DNA of 64,000 bases from contig JARDYH010000004.1 in the NCBI GenBank assembly GCA_029215795.1, positions 205,200,017 to 205,264,016 of the forward strand, given 5' to 3'. Each line of letters begins with the position of its first letter. Position 1 is the first letter of the stretch. This stretch comes from Anniella stebbinsi (lineage: Eukaryota; Chordata; Lepidosauria; Squamata; Anniellidae). The notes beneath the pieces were generated by a model, which saw nothing but the letters and a program-made list of their open reading frames with translations, was not told the origin of the DNA and did no database searches. Shown here piece by piece: positions 1 to 10,650 of the stretch. The position numbers and the translations under genes are program-made.

Positions 1-1560
1 CAGGAGAAAAGCAGTGGTGGCGGCAGCTGGGCCTTTGTCTGTACTGTGGGCATGACAGCCGGCTGGTGGGTCATTTTGGGACATTTAAGACCCTCCACTT
101 GGCACTGCGGGAGTTCTTGTGGCCATGGAACCAGGCCGACGTCAAGGGTTATGTGGCAACATGTGACACCTGCTGCTGGGCCAAAGGACAGCCAGGTCAG
201 CTACAGGAGCTCTTGCTTCTGCTGGCGACTCCCCCAGGACCTTGACGAACTGTGTCCATGGACTTCATCAAAGACTTTCCGCTCTCGCAGGGGAAGACCT
301 CGATCCTGGTGGTGGTGGACCTGTTCAGCAAGATGACCCACTTCCTCCCTTGTGCAGGCCTCCCCTCAGCTCAGGAGATGGCAAAGATGTTTGTGGGCTA
401 GGTCTTTTGCCTCCATGGCCTTCTGGACAGCTTGATCTCTGACTGTGGGGCCCAGTTTACCTCCCGGTTCTGGCAGGCATTGTTTAAGTCCTTGGACGTC
501 GCGGTCCGTCTGTCCTCAGCCCATCTTCTTCAGTCGGATGGGCAGACAGAACGGACCAAGGCAATGTTGGATCAGTACCTGTGCTGCTACACCAGTTTCC
601 AGCAGGATGACTGGGTGGGGCTCTTGCCGGTCATGGAGTTTGCTATAATAACGCAGTGCATGCATCCACATGGCAAATCCCGTTCTTTGCTAATTACAGC
701 CAGTACCCACAGTTCTTCCCCACAGTCTTACCTCCCTCCACAGTCCAAGCAGCAGAGCAGGTGGCCCAAAAGTTGTTGGCAATTCGGGCAGTTCTGAGGG
801 AGCAGCTGGAGCAGCCCAAGGAGGCCTACAAAAGGGAGGCAGACTGCCACCACCAGGAAGGGGCCCCTTTGAAGGTGGGGGATCGGGTATGGCTGTCCAT
901 TAGATTCTTGCCCTCCCAGAGGCCGTGCAGGAAGTTGGATGCCCACCAGGTAGGGCTGTTTGCCATCTCCTGGCAAACTAACCCTGTGGTTTTCCAGTTA
1001 TGTCTCCCAGCATCGCTCTGGGTGCACCCTGTCTTTCACTGGTCACTGTTGGTCCTGGCATCCCTGCCACATTTCCTCTGTACTCAGACTCAACCGCCAC
1101 CACCCATCAGGGTGAATGGGGAGGAACAATATGAGGTGGGTCAGATCTTGAACCCCGGATATAGTGCCTGACTAACTGGAAGGGGTATGGGCTGGAAGAA
1201 CGCTCCTGGGAGAAAGCCTCCCAAGTTCATGCACCACAGATGGTGCACTGCTTCCATGCCCAATATGCCACCAAGCCAGCACCAGCAATGTCAGCCAGAC
1301 AGGGGGTCGAGGAAGCCTGGGAGGAGTCCACAGGGGAGAAGGATGACTCAGGGAAACCTGGCCCATCCACCTCAATGGTACTTCTACCAAGACCAGATCC
1401 AGTGGATCCTGCCCAGGTCAGGTCCAGCCCTGTCCCAGCTGCAGTGACCCCAGCTCCAGACACCACCCAGGGTGGACTGTCGTCCGCAAGGATCTTGGCA
1501 TGCCTAAGGGTGGGGACCCCTACCAGCAGCACAGGTAGACCTCATTGTCTCTGAGATAGG
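1..1560 (+). mobile_element. Ty3/gypsy retrotransposon remnant: gag zinc knuckle, integrase, chromodomain
   Basis: Conceptual translation in frame 3 shows a gag-type C-x2-C knuckle start (GLCLYCG, cysteines at 36-38 and 45-47) running directly into an integrase HHCC-like zinc-binding segment (HFGTFKTLHLALREF ... TCDTC, about 72-165). The integrase core follows, with the D-D-E residues still readable: MDFI Asp at 261-263, SDCGAQF Asp at 441-443, GQTERTK Glu at 549-551. Frame 3 has stops at 243-245 and 399-401. A frameshift near 643 moves the frame to 2, which carries the C-terminal integrase region (VGDRVWLS) and the chromodomain start (EQYEVGQIL) and stops near 1171. A second shift moves to frame 1 (NWKGYGLEERSW from about 1174). 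This order is typical of chromodomain-bearing (chromovirus, Sushi-like) Ty3/gypsy elements of vertebrates. Protease, RT and RNase H are absent. It is truncated at the window edge, inactive, and not a host gene. Confidence 0.9.
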
Positions 1561-2229
1561 TAGTACAGGTCCACCTAATGGTGCCACAAAGGACCCTGGT
1601 TCTGTATCAGACATGGAATTTCCCTTATCCCCACAGGAACGGTGATGGTCCAAACAGCAGCTGCAGCAAAAAGCTACAAGAAAGAGCTTGCGGCTGCAGC
1701 AGAATGCAGAACAGCAGGGGGCAGGGAGGCCATAGAACTGCTAGCATGGCTGTCCAGAGTGAGCCCCCTGGCCAAGGCCCGTGAAGGACAAGGAGGAGAG
1801 ACTGTCTTGGGAGTGTTGTGCGTCAGTTAAGGAATCAGCTGGAGAGAGGAAACAGCTGAGCCTGGTAGCGTTGGGGCCGTGACGCTTCATGGAAGCAGGC
1901 ACGGACCGGCTGAGTTTCAATCCACTTCCCATAGAAGTCTGGCCAGTGCTCAGCTAGAGTGTTGGAAGCAACTCTTGCATATGGTGCCTTGCCTTGCCTT
2001 GCCCTTCCCAGCTTCGTGTTTCATGCCTGGACTTGTTCTGACCTTTGGACCATATTCTGACCATTCTTCAGCAATTCCCTGTAACCTTGTTATTGCCTGG
2101 ACATATCCTGAACCTTTGGACCAGACTCCTGATGACTCTTCAACGTTTTGTGATTCCAGTATTGTTACAACTTTGCTCAGATGGAATCTTCAGGCTCTCA
2201 CCATGGACAGATTTATGGATGCTTATCTC
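1561..2229 (+). mobile_element. Downstream region of the gypsy element, possibly 3' UTR and LTR-derived
   Basis: The sequence follows the integrase/chromodomain remnant directly. It has a C/T-rich stretch of short repeated phrases (ccttgccttgccttgccc near 1987; two variants of cctgga-cat-t-ctgacc) like those in gypsy LTR U3/U5 regions. No TG...CA boundary, polypurine tract or second LTR could be fixed. Assignment as LTR rests on position and texture only. Open frames here (for example 1879-2232) have no recognised similarity. Confidence 0.35.
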
Positions 2230-2345
2230 TGATTCTCGAGTTACATCGCTTGATTTATGACACCTGCCTGACTTCCAGGGGCAGGGAGTTCCAAAGAGAA
2301 GGGGCCACCACGCTAAAAGCTCTTCTCCGGGCAGATTCCAATTGG
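2230..2345 (-). mobile_element. L2 LINE fragment (C-terminal RT ORF)
   Basis: The reverse strand translates as RRAFSVVAPSLWNSLPLEV, the conserved end of the L2-clade ORF2 (compare AAPRLWNDLPEE in the longer copy at 9178-9802). Only about 115 bp remain. It abuts the LTR-like repeat at 2353-2766, on the same strand. Confidence 0.75.
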
Positions 2346-2352
2346 GCCAAAG

Positions 2353-2766
2353 GTTAAAAAGGCAGTTAGCGGGGGGTGGGGGGTGGGGGTGAGGCAGAAA
2401 AGAATGAGTGTTTACCAGTCCCACATGCACACAAGGCAAAAAAAGAGAGAGACCACACCTTTCTTTAGTGGAGAAAAAGTAAAATAGTTTATTCCCAATT
2501 TCTTGCATAAGAATGCAGAGTTTGTTCAGTCCATTTGTTCAGAGTTTGTATTGTTTGACACTGGCAAGAGAAAGTGCAAACAAATGTGCTCCCAGCAGTG
2601 GAAGTCAGAGAGATGGTGGAGAAAGGCAGGGGAGGAGCAGGAAACCACGCTGTAAGCTATAGAGACCCTAAGGCTGGCTATGCCCCCAAGTCCCATGCAT
2701 TAACTAGCTAACTGCAACACTGTCCCCTTCCTGTAACTTGCAGATGAGGTTGCAATATTCCCAACA
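2353..2766 (-). mobile_element. LTR-like repeat, uninterrupted copy
   Basis: On the minus strand it starts TGTTGGGAATATTGCAACC, contains a polyadenylation-type AATAAA (GGGAATAAACTATTTTAC) and ends near ACTGCCTTTTTAAC. A second copy of the same repeat lies on the plus strand at 21696-21777 plus 25733-26045, where it is split by the foldback element. Shared landmarks are ATATTGCAACCTCATCTGCA, TTTCCTGCTCCTCCCC and TGTGCATGTGGGACTGGTAA. The single target-site sequence GGCATAGCC is at 2676-2684. LTR status is inferred from the TG start, the poly(A) signal and the length of about 414 bp. The family is not identified. Confidence 0.65.
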
Positions 2767-2850
2767 TTATCCACCATCTAATCCCCTTTTAAAGCAACTT
2801 GTAGTAGCAAATTCCATACATTAGCTATGTGCACTGCCTGAAGAAGTGGT
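2767..2850 (-). mobile_element. CR1/L3-like LINE fragment
   Basis: The minus strand contains TGGAATTTGCTACTACAAG followed by TTTAAAAGGGGATTAGA, matching the end of CR1/L3 ORF2 (compare the related copy near 50320, ATGGAATTTGCTACCACAAG). Very short and decayed. Confidence 0.45.
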
Positions 2851-3867
2851 TTGTGAGCAGGATGCATTTTGCCACACTGTCAGATCCCTCCTTTGGATAG
2901 TTAGGTTCTGTAATAAAGTCACTATGGCCTAGCAGGCAGGAAGGGCCTTTGGAGGGGGGGGGAGGGTCTGGAATATGCTCACATGGTATGAAGCAGGGGT
3001 GGTGGCAATCAAGGGCAAGAGGGACCTCTGAACCACTAACCCCACCCCCAATGAATCACTTTATCTGCAAACATATCATGCTGGCTCCTGTTGCTGCAAT
3101 GCTGTGGCTGAAGACTAGGAGGAAGGAACTCCAGGCTTGTAGCTTCATTATGGGAATTGCCTATGCCCACTGGCAAGATACTTCTAGGCTAGCCAACCTG
3201 GAAGAAAGAACTCCTGGCTGGCAGCTTCCTTACGGGAACTGTCCACATGTGCAGAAGGCTTTCAAGAAGGGTTCCACACCCTCAAAGTGGCGGCCAAAAA
3301 CAAAAGGAAAACTCCCCAGTTCTGGTCCCAGCCTGAACTAGCCAATCAGAGATAACCCCTCCTTCCCAAGGGAGGGGTTTGTGTGTGAGGCGATCATGGC
3401 AATGGAGCAAGGCAGCTATCACATGTTGTCTGTGCATTGTGGCATTGCGTCAACTCGATGAAAAGAGCATGAGTGACTAATAAGGATTTGACATCATTAT
3501 GATCATTTCTAGTAGATTAAATAACGAGACAGACATGAACTCACTTAATGATTGGCTACTTCTGTAGAAGCTTGATGAAGGAATGCTACTGCATATGGCT
3601 GACATCGAATGAAAGTGAAGCTTTTAATATTTAATTATTTTTAACATGGATAATTAGAGTAAAGCACCTGCCAAAAGGATTATCTTGTAACTTCTACTGG
3701 ATGGCTTTGAAGTAAACACTTTTTGCATGTGTCTGTGCCAAAGTCAGAGGCTAATGAGAAGCGGTTAGTGCTCGTTCCAGGTCTGGCAGGAAGTTTTTGA
3801 TGACTGGGTTGACCAAAGCATAAACTGAGTCACACCCCTTTGGGACAGGAATCAAAATTAGGTATGG
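2851..3867. other. Unassigned sequence
   Basis: No recognised gene or repeat. The frame at 2949-3341 has no domain and no codon signature I recognise. A short inverted repeat (CCCCTCC ... GGAGGGG) lies at 3357-3377. Confidence 0.4.
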
Positions 3868-4010
3868 ACTAAGGCAGCCTTCCCCAACCTAGGACCTTTG
3901 AATGTACTGGACTACAGTTTCCATCATCTCCAGCCATTTACCCCAGTTGGAGATGATGGAGTTGTAGCCCAACACATCTGGAGGGCACCAGACTAGAGAA
4001 GGTTGGACTA
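3868..4010. mobile_element. Palindromic MITE, 'aactcccatcatcccc' family
   Basis: A foldback: GGCAGCCTTCCCCAACCTAG near 3872 pairs with the region ending GAGAAGGTTGG at about 4006, and ACTACAGTTTCCATCATC pairs with GATGATGGAGTTGTAG. The same palindromic family recurs at about 5170, 14000, 29345, 31168 and 54908. It is non-coding and has no evident role. Confidence 0.7.
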
Positions 4011-4058
4011 AGATATCAATCACAGAGCACCCCAATATTTCCTTTGGGGAAAAAACAC

Positions 4059-4920
4059 TAGGGATGTGCACACCCGAAAATATCGTATTTTATCGTTATC
4101 GGAATTTTGGACCCAAAAAATCATAGTCTCCAATAATATCGTAGGTTAATCGTATCATCTTCATGATAATTATCGGAAATCTGATATTTAATTTGCAGCC
4201 CCATTGTGCCCTATAGAGCTGAATTTATTTTAGAAAAAATGCCTATAACTTCTGTATTTTCAAAGTTAGAGGCTTGAAACTTGATCACAATGCTTATGGG
4301 GTATTCCTAAGTATGTGTATGAAATTTGAGATCGATCCCTCCAACCCTCGATTTTATATGAATTTATTAAAGATCGTTTAAGTACTGACAGGTCAAAAGT
4401 TGCACGATCTTTCAAAAATTCATATAAAATACAGGGTGGCGGGATCGATCTCAAATTTGGCACATATGTGTAGTAACATGTGCTAGACATGTGTATGAAA
4501 TTTGAGTTCAATCCCTCCAACCCTCGATTTTATATGATTTTTTAAAAGATCCTGCAACTTTTTGACAGGTCTGAATGAACGCACGTGGCGAGCTGACATT
4601 CTGACCTGTCAAAATTTAAACGATCTTTAATAAATTCATATAAAATCGAGGGTTGGAGGGATCGATCTCAAATTTCATACACATACTTAGGCATATCCCA
4701 TAAGCACTGTGACCAAGTTTCAAGCCTCTAACTTTTAAAATATAGACGTTATAGGTTTATTTATATGGCAGTCTGATAATCCGACATAATCGGGCTGAAA
4801 ATTATCGGATCGGATATTTATCAGAGGTTTTTCTATAGTATCGTTATTGTTAAACGCATGCACGATAAAGAGCATAATGTATTGTTATCGTCCATTTTAA
4901 CGATACGATACACATCCCCA
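4059..4920. mobile_element. Palindromic hAT-type non-autonomous transposon with 8-bp target duplication
   Basis: Begins TAGGGATGTG and ends CACATCCCCA, and is flanked by perfect 8-bp direct repeats AAAAACAC at 4051-4058 and 4921-4928. The body is a long palindrome: CAAAGTTAGAGGCTTGAAAC near 4261 is mirrored by GTTTCAAGCCTCTAACTTTT near 4717, and the CCCTCCAACCCTCGATTTT block by AAAATCGAGGGTTGGAGGGA. It has a subterminal ATCG/TATCG-rich region at each end. The 8-bp duplication and the TAGGG-type ends point to the hAT superfamily (inference). No transposase. It shares internal sequence (GACCAAGTTTCAAG) with 22706-23059. Confidence 0.88.
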
Positions 4921-5029
4921 AAAAACACCACCATGAAGTGGAACCTGATGAAAATTGAAGGCCAAAAAGAATAACGAAAAGGCAATTGATAAGAGGAGGG
5001 TTAATGGCTGTGTTATTGCTGGCCTAGAG

Positions 5030-5300
5030 CAGGAGTGGGCAGAAAGTTGATCTCCTGGGAGTTGAAGTCCAAAACATCTGGAGATGTACCTTCTGCACAC
5101 ACCTGACTTAGGGTACCTCAGCTATGGCTTACCTTCACGTTTAATCACGATTAAACCCCTAGTTGTTACTTCAGCCCCCTCAACTTGTTGCTTTCCAGAT
5201 GTTTTGAGCTTTGTATTCCATCATCCCTGTCAATTGGCCATGCTTTGTTGGGTTGATGGGAGTTGTACTGCAAAAGATCTGGAAGGCAACAGCTTGGGGA
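5030..5300. mobile_element. Two decayed palindromic MITE fragments
   Basis: At 5030-5095 (CTCCTGGGAGTTGAAGTCC, ACATCTGGAGATG) and 5170-5300 (CCAGATGTTTTGAGCTTTGT ... TTGATGGGAGTTGTACTGC ... GATCTGGAAGGCAA) the sequence matches the same family as 3868-4010. The second copy keeps both arms; the first is partial. Confidence 0.55.
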
Positions 5301-5309
5301 TGGCTGTGT

Positions 5310-6929
5310 TAAATGAACATTGCTGTTTTGGGCCTTGGTTCTATATTTTTTGCTGGTTCTTATTGATTCTCAGCACTAGAGGCTTGCAGAAAGTGATAAT
5401 ATCATGATTAAAAGTAACCAAAGTATTTGGTAACTGTTACAAATAAGACATTGGTCATGGGAATTGCTCTTTGTTTTGTGTGATGGAGATTAGGATGTTC
5501 CCGTTCAAATTGGTTTGGATTTTCAGACAAATACGCAGACCTGAGAATCTGGGGGCTAAATATTCATTTGAGGGCCCTTTTATCCTCACTGCACCCCTAA
5601 GCAAATGCCATTTTTTCATAGCTAATCTGTACTGTTGGTCTATGTTGATATGGTCTCTGTCTAGATACTTAGGGTAGGGGCTGGCAGCCCCCACCACCCT
5701 GCTGAATTCACAATGACCCCCTCCATTTTTGTGTGTGGAAATTTGCAAGTAAACTAAATTTGCCCCTTTCAGTGCTCTGTAGTAAGTCATGGACACCATT
5801 CCCTTCCCTTAAGTTTTTTTTTTCAGGTCACCACCCAAATGGCCCCTGAACCTCCTGATGTTGTCCACCCCTGTACCAGGATATCTAGTATTCTGCTCTA
5901 ATGGTCTTGTGGCCCTTATGCAGAATACAACATTACACTCTCTGTGGCTCAGGTTAAGAAAAGCTAATCATGCTAATCATTTTGAAATGTAGCTTTTTAA
6001 TTATGGCTGTGAATTGATTAAAGCATTTAAATAGATTAACTTGTGTGGGTTGAAACTGATTAATCCTTTACATTTAAAATACAGTTATGGATTGCAGAGC
6101 ATCCATTAAGGAGATTATGGAGGTCCCTGAGGGAAGGGCACATGGCTCTTAAGGAGTTCTACAATTCACTCTTTCATGTATATGCAGTATGGCACTTCTC
6201 TCTCCTGGCTACATGGAACAGTGGTAGTTCCAGCGATTGGCTTTCTGAGATTACTGAGTCCTAGTGCAGCTCAGTTGAAGAGTTGAGGGGAAGCAGAAGG
6301 TACAGTTAGGACTCTTCTACCACTCTTCGTCTCAGCTCTTGAGTTTTCTTCCCACTTCCTTCTCACGCTCTGCTTGAAACAGAGGCTAATGCTCCTCTGC
6401 CCCCAGAAAGAGGTGCATGAACAGAGTCGGAGTCAAGCTGTAGGCAGAGACCAAGTGCATGATAGAAACTGGGAACAGCACTCAACCATCAGAAACTGAG
6501 GTTCAAGCCAGAGCCAGTAGCCCTTCCTGTCAAAAAGAACCAATGATCACCCGGTGTGCAGGAGAACCTGGTCTCATTTACTGCAGGGGAGGGGACCCTC
6601 AGGCTTAGGAGGCAAATCTGACCCTCTGGCTTTCCTCAGAAGGCCTCATCACCTTTCCCTCCCACTTTCCCCAACTACTCTTGTTTGGTAGTTTCCTGGC
6701 TTTTCTGCAGCTTCGCCCCCTCCATATTCTAAAAAAGTTGAAATGCCTCTCCTAAGGCTGAGTTACTGGCAATAAGAAATTTAATGGGGGCGGGGAAATC
6801 ACATTTCCCTACCGTCACTTTGCCCCCTGCTTCTGTCCCACAATAGGGACAAGCAGTTTCCTCTCTCTTCACACAGGGAAGAAAGAGGAAGCAAGCAACA
6901 ATCATCATCATCATCATTTCATCTCTTTC
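5310..6929. other. Unassigned sequence
   Basis: No recognised gene or repeat family apart from a short (ATC)n run at about 6901-6917. Open frames here (such as 5455-5799 minus) show no domain signature. Confidence 0.4.
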
Positions 6930-7860
6930 TCACTCGTGGCGTTTTTTCTAGATGGACATGACAGGATTTGCCACGTCATGCTGTCTTTTACAGATTCAGG
7001 AATTTCCTGACAATTGAATATGTTTTAAGCATGACTGCTTTCTGGATGTTGGTGTGGATGTATTTTGGTAGGCCCAGTTTCTGAAGGTTTTCTGTATAGT
7101 TTTTTGATGTGATGCCAGTGACTGAGGTGACTAACAGAATAATTGTGACCTTTTCCTGTTGCCACAGCTCTTTGACTTCCATGGCCAGTGGTGTATATTT
7201 GTCTCTCTTTTCTTCTTCCTTTTCAGCAACATTTTTGTCAATCGGTATTGCTATGTCGATGAGGTACGTGTGTTTTTCTTTTTTGTCTATGACCGTTATG
7301 TCTGGTCAGTTGCAAGGTATTGTCTTGTCCATATGACTTGTTCTGTCCCAGGAGATTTTATGATCTGCATTTTCCAAGATTGTTTTGGGTGTATATGTAT
7401 AGTATGGTGTAGATTGTTTGAGAAGGTTGAATTCAGCTGTATTGTGTCTGTCTGTATAGTCCACTCCTGCCAGAATTTTACATCCTCCTGTTATGTGATC
7501 TATTGTTTCTTGGAACTGATGGCATTTCCTGCATAGGTCTGTTGTTATACTGTTATCTTTTATGATGTATTTTTGGTAGTTCTTGGTGGCTGTAACTTCA
7601 TCCTGTATAGCTATTAGGAATCTTTCTGTTTCTGGAAATAGCTCACCCTTCCTGAGCCATTTGTACGATTGTTCTTTGTTTATTTGCGGGTTCTGTATTA
7701 TATTGTCGTGCTTCCCATGGAGTGCTTTTTGTGCCCATTTTTCTTTTTTCTCTGCGAGTGTGAGTGGTCGTGTTTGGCCTTCGTTTTGTAGTGCTAGGTT
7801 GAGTGGGTGTAATTTTTATCTGCTGTTACTATGGCTTTATGAATGGGAGTGTTTTTAGCT
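6930..7860 (-). mobile_element. Dong/R4-like LINE remnant (C-terminal zinc finger and restriction-like endonuclease)
   Basis: The minus strand translates as a non-LTR element C-terminus. From upstream to downstream: LRKGELFPETERFLIAIQDE, the zinc motif LCRKCHQFQETIDHITGGC (about 7487-7545), then PDITVID (7285-7305), YLIDIAIP, EEEKRDKYTPLAMEVKELW and the end of the frame at 6988. The C-x2-C-x7-8-H-x4-C motif followed by PD...(D/E) is typical of the R4/Dong clade, whose endonuclease lies downstream of the RT. A TGA at the codon just before PDITVID (7306-7308 on the minus strand) looks like CpG decay of an arginine codon. RT is missing (5' truncation near 7860). Inactive. Confidence 0.8.
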
Positions 7861-7872
7861 TGGAAGAATTAT

Positions 7873-8560
7873 CTGAGAGATTATTATTATTATTATTTAT
7901 TGCATTTATATACTGCCCCATAGCCAAAGCTCTCTGGGCGGTTTACAAAAATTAAAAACATTGAACATTAAAAAACTGATATACAAAATTTAAAAAGCAA
8001 AAAAGCATAAAACAGATTATAAATACAATATCCATTTAAAACAACTATTCTCGGTCAAACAACAACAAACCCCTCAACATATGTTGTTAAATGCCTGGGA
8101 GAAGAGAAAAGTCTTGACCTGGCACCGAAAAGATAACAATGTTGGCGCCAGGTGAGCCTTGTTGGGGAGATTATTCCATAATTGGGGGGCCACCACTGAA
8201 AAGGCCCTATCCCTTGTTGCCATCCTCCGAGCTGCCCTCAGAGTAGGCACCCGGAGGAGGACCTTAGATGTTGATCATAGTGTACAGGTAGGTTTGAGTT
8301 GGGAGAGGCATTCTGTCAGGTATTGTGGTCCGAAGCCATGTAAGGCTTTATAGGTTAAAACCAGCACCTTGAATTGGGCTCGGAAACATACAGGCAGCCA
8401 ATGCAAGCAGGCCAGAGTCGGTCTTATATGTTTGAACCTTCTGGTTCCTGTTATTAATCTGGCTGCTGCATTTTGCACAAGCTGCAGCTTCTGAACAGTC
8501 TTCAAAGGCAGCCCCATGTAGAGCGCATTGCAGTAAACGATCATGTGGCCCAATTAGTGA
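7873..8560 (-). mobile_element. L2 LINE, 5'-truncated, type-A 3' UTR
   Basis: The minus-strand frame 8275-8553 encodes YCNALYMGLPLKTVQKLQLV and LHWLPVCFRAQFKVLVLTYK, the conserved C-terminal region of L2-clade ORF2 downstream of RT. The 3' UTR continues to a TTGTAAACCGCCCAGAG... ATAAATGCAATAAATAATAA tail, ending in the ATT repeat at 7878-7898. Very similar copies lie at 57190-58030 and 30950-31165. It abuts the Dong/R4 remnant. Confidence 0.88.
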
Positions 8561-8882
8561 ACAGCAGGAAATGGTGGCAAGTACTGTTATATCCCAAAAA
8601 ATTGAATTTTCTGCATCTTTTTTTGTGATGGAAAAGAGAGCAGAAGGAACGGGAGATGCATGGGAGGAATGCTGTGTCATAAAAATGTCCCGTGAAGAAC
8701 CATGCAGTCACGAGCAAGACTTAAAATGCTTGTCCAATGATGCTCTTAAGCTAACATGTGCCAGTATTTTGGCCCCATCCACCACTGGAATGTGCCCCCT
8801 GAGAGCTTCTCAAGATTAAACACAGCCTTCAAACGGAAAGAGGTTTATCGCCCCAGATTGATAGCATAAGGAAACATTCTAA

Positions 8883-9944
8883 TAGGGTGATTATAGGAAA
8901 AGGAGGACAGGGCTCCTGTAACTTTAACAGTTGTGTAGAAAAGGGAATTTCAGCAGGTGTCATTTGTATGCATGCAGCACCTAGTGAAATTCCCTCTTCA
9001 TCACAACAGTTAAAGCTGCAGGATCCCTGTCTTCTTTTGTAGAGTGACTAGATAAAAAAGAGGGCAAGGCTCCTGCAGCTTTAACTGTTGTGATGAAGAG
9101 GGAATTGTATGCTGCAGGAGCCTGTAAGATGCAGGAGCCCTGTCCTCCTTTTCAGATGGGGTTACACTCCCCCTGAAAGACTGTGTTCGCAGCTTGGGGG
9201 TGCTCCTGGATCCGTCGCTCCAAATGACAGCCCAGATAGATGCGACGGCCAGGAGTGCCTACTATCAGCTTCGGCTGATACGCCAGCTGCACCCCTTCCT
9301 AAAGTTGGAAGACCTAAAGATGGTAGTGCACGCGCTGGTAACTTCGAGGCTTGACTTCTGCAATGCGCTGTACATAGGGCTACCTTTGTGCCTAGTCCGG
9401 AAACTTCAACTAGTTCAAAATATGGCAGCCAGGTTGGTCACCTGTACATCTAGGAGTGACCATATTACGCCAGCTTTAAAATCGCTCCACTGGCTGCCAA
9501 TTAGTTTCCGGGCGAAGTATAAAGTGTTGGTCATTACCTTTAAAGCCCTACATGGTTTGGGTCCAGGTTACCTGCGGGATCGCCTTCTCCCGTACAATCC
9601 GCCCCGCACGCTCAGGTCCTCTGGGAAGAACTTACTGCGGTCGGCCAAGACTAGGCTGACAACTGTTACCCAGAGGACCTTCTCTTCTGCCGCTCCCAGA
9701 CTGTGGAATGACCTGCCGGAGGAGACTCGTCAACTTCACAGTCTTTTAGAATTTAAGAAAGCTATAAAGACTGTTCTCTTCCGGCAGGCATATCCAGTGT
9801 AATTTTTAGACTGTTTTTAGGATGTTTTAGGATGTTTTAATGCAGTTTTAATAATATTTGTCATGTTTTAATTAGTTTTATGTATTTTATCATGCTGTTG
9901 TTCCCCACCTCGATCTAGATGGAGAGGCGGGTAAGAAATAAATC

Positions 9945-9981
<37 letters not shown>

Positions 9982-9992
9982 GGTCGCCCTAT
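8883..9992. mobile_element. Dimeric palindromic TAGGGTGAC element split by an L2 insertion
   Basis: The left end is TAGGGTGATTATAGG at 8883. Inside, the AACTTTAACAGTTG / CAACAGTTAAAGCTGC and CAGCTTTAACTGTTG blocks give two head-to-head palindromes. The sequence breaks at about 9166 (CCTCCTTTTCAGATGG) and its other end resumes after the L2 tail as TATGGTCGCCCTA (about 9979-9992). ATTCTAA occurs on both outer flanks (8876-8882 and just after 9990), a probable target duplication. Confidence 0.75.
9167..9978 (+). mobile_element. L2 LINE, 5'-truncated, type-B 3' UTR
   Basis: The best-preserved L2 ORF fragment in the window. Frame 9194-9802 continues in frame upstream to about 9170 (VTLPLKDCVRSLGVLLDPSL). 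Landmarks are VHALVTSRLDFCNALYIGLP, RKLQLVQNMAARLV, SLHWLPISFRAKYKVLVITF, HGLGPGYLRDRLLPY, APRLWNDLPEETRQLHS and a natural stop at 9801. This is the region downstream of the RT catalytic core, which is missing. The 3' UTR ends CCCCACCTCGATCTAGATGG AGAGGCGGGTAAGAAATAAA and an (ATT)n tail at 9949-9978. It interrupts the palindrome 8883-9992, so it is the younger insertion. ATGG occurs at both junctions, perhaps part of a short target duplication. Confidence 0.93.
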
Positions 9993-10039
9993 TCTAACAT
10001 GGAACCTTGATGGTTAACTGCACAAAGCAGCTGTGTACA

Positions 10040-10650
10040 AAGCCATTGAGTTTCCAGTTCAAGCCCCAGCAGAGTGGGAAAACCAGCTTCACTGGCTGCC
10101 AGTCCAAGTCCAGGCCCAGTTCAAAGTGCTGGTATTAATATTCGAAGCCCTAAATGGCTTGGTTGCCAGATTATCTGAAGGAACACCTCCTCCCATATGT
10201 ACTTGCCCAGACCCTAAGGTCATCCTCTGGGGTTGTTCTCCATGAGCCCCGGCCAAAGCAAGCGAGGCAGGTAGCTACCAGGAGGAGGGCCTTCTTTGCT
10301 ATGGCACCCCGGCTGTGGAATGAGCTCCCTAGAGAGGTTTGCCTGGCACTTACGTTATATTCTTTTTGATGCCAAGTGAAGACCTTTTAATTTTTAACAG
10401 TTATTTTAACAGTTTACTATCCTGTCCTTTTAACTTTGCTGTTTTAAATCTGCATTTTAAATTTCTTCATTGCTGCTCAGTTTTATTTCTGGTTGTACTT
10501 TTATATTGTACTTTGATACTGTGTTTCTATACTGTTGTTTGTTTTATAGTTTGAATTGTCTTCATGGTTTTAATTTTTGTGAACTGCCCAGAGAGTTTCG
10601 GCTGTTGGGTGGTATAAAAATGCAATAAATAAATAAATAAATAATAGTAG
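10040..10650 (+). mobile_element. L2 LINE, 5'-truncated, type-A 3' UTR
   Basis: Two overlapping frames (10033-10245 and 10154-10369) together read LHWLPVQVQAQFKVLVLIFE and APRLWNELPREVCLALT, the L2 ORF2 C-terminus, with a frameshift between them. The 3' UTR contains AACTGCCCAGAGAGTTTCGG and ends in ATGCAATAAATAAATAAATA near 10645. Confidence 0.85.

Noticed and set aside
7159..7858. Plus-strand frames of 125 and 91 codons rich in Cys and Phe
   Set aside because: They are antisense to the Dong/R4 coding remnant on the minus strand, which has clear domain motifs.
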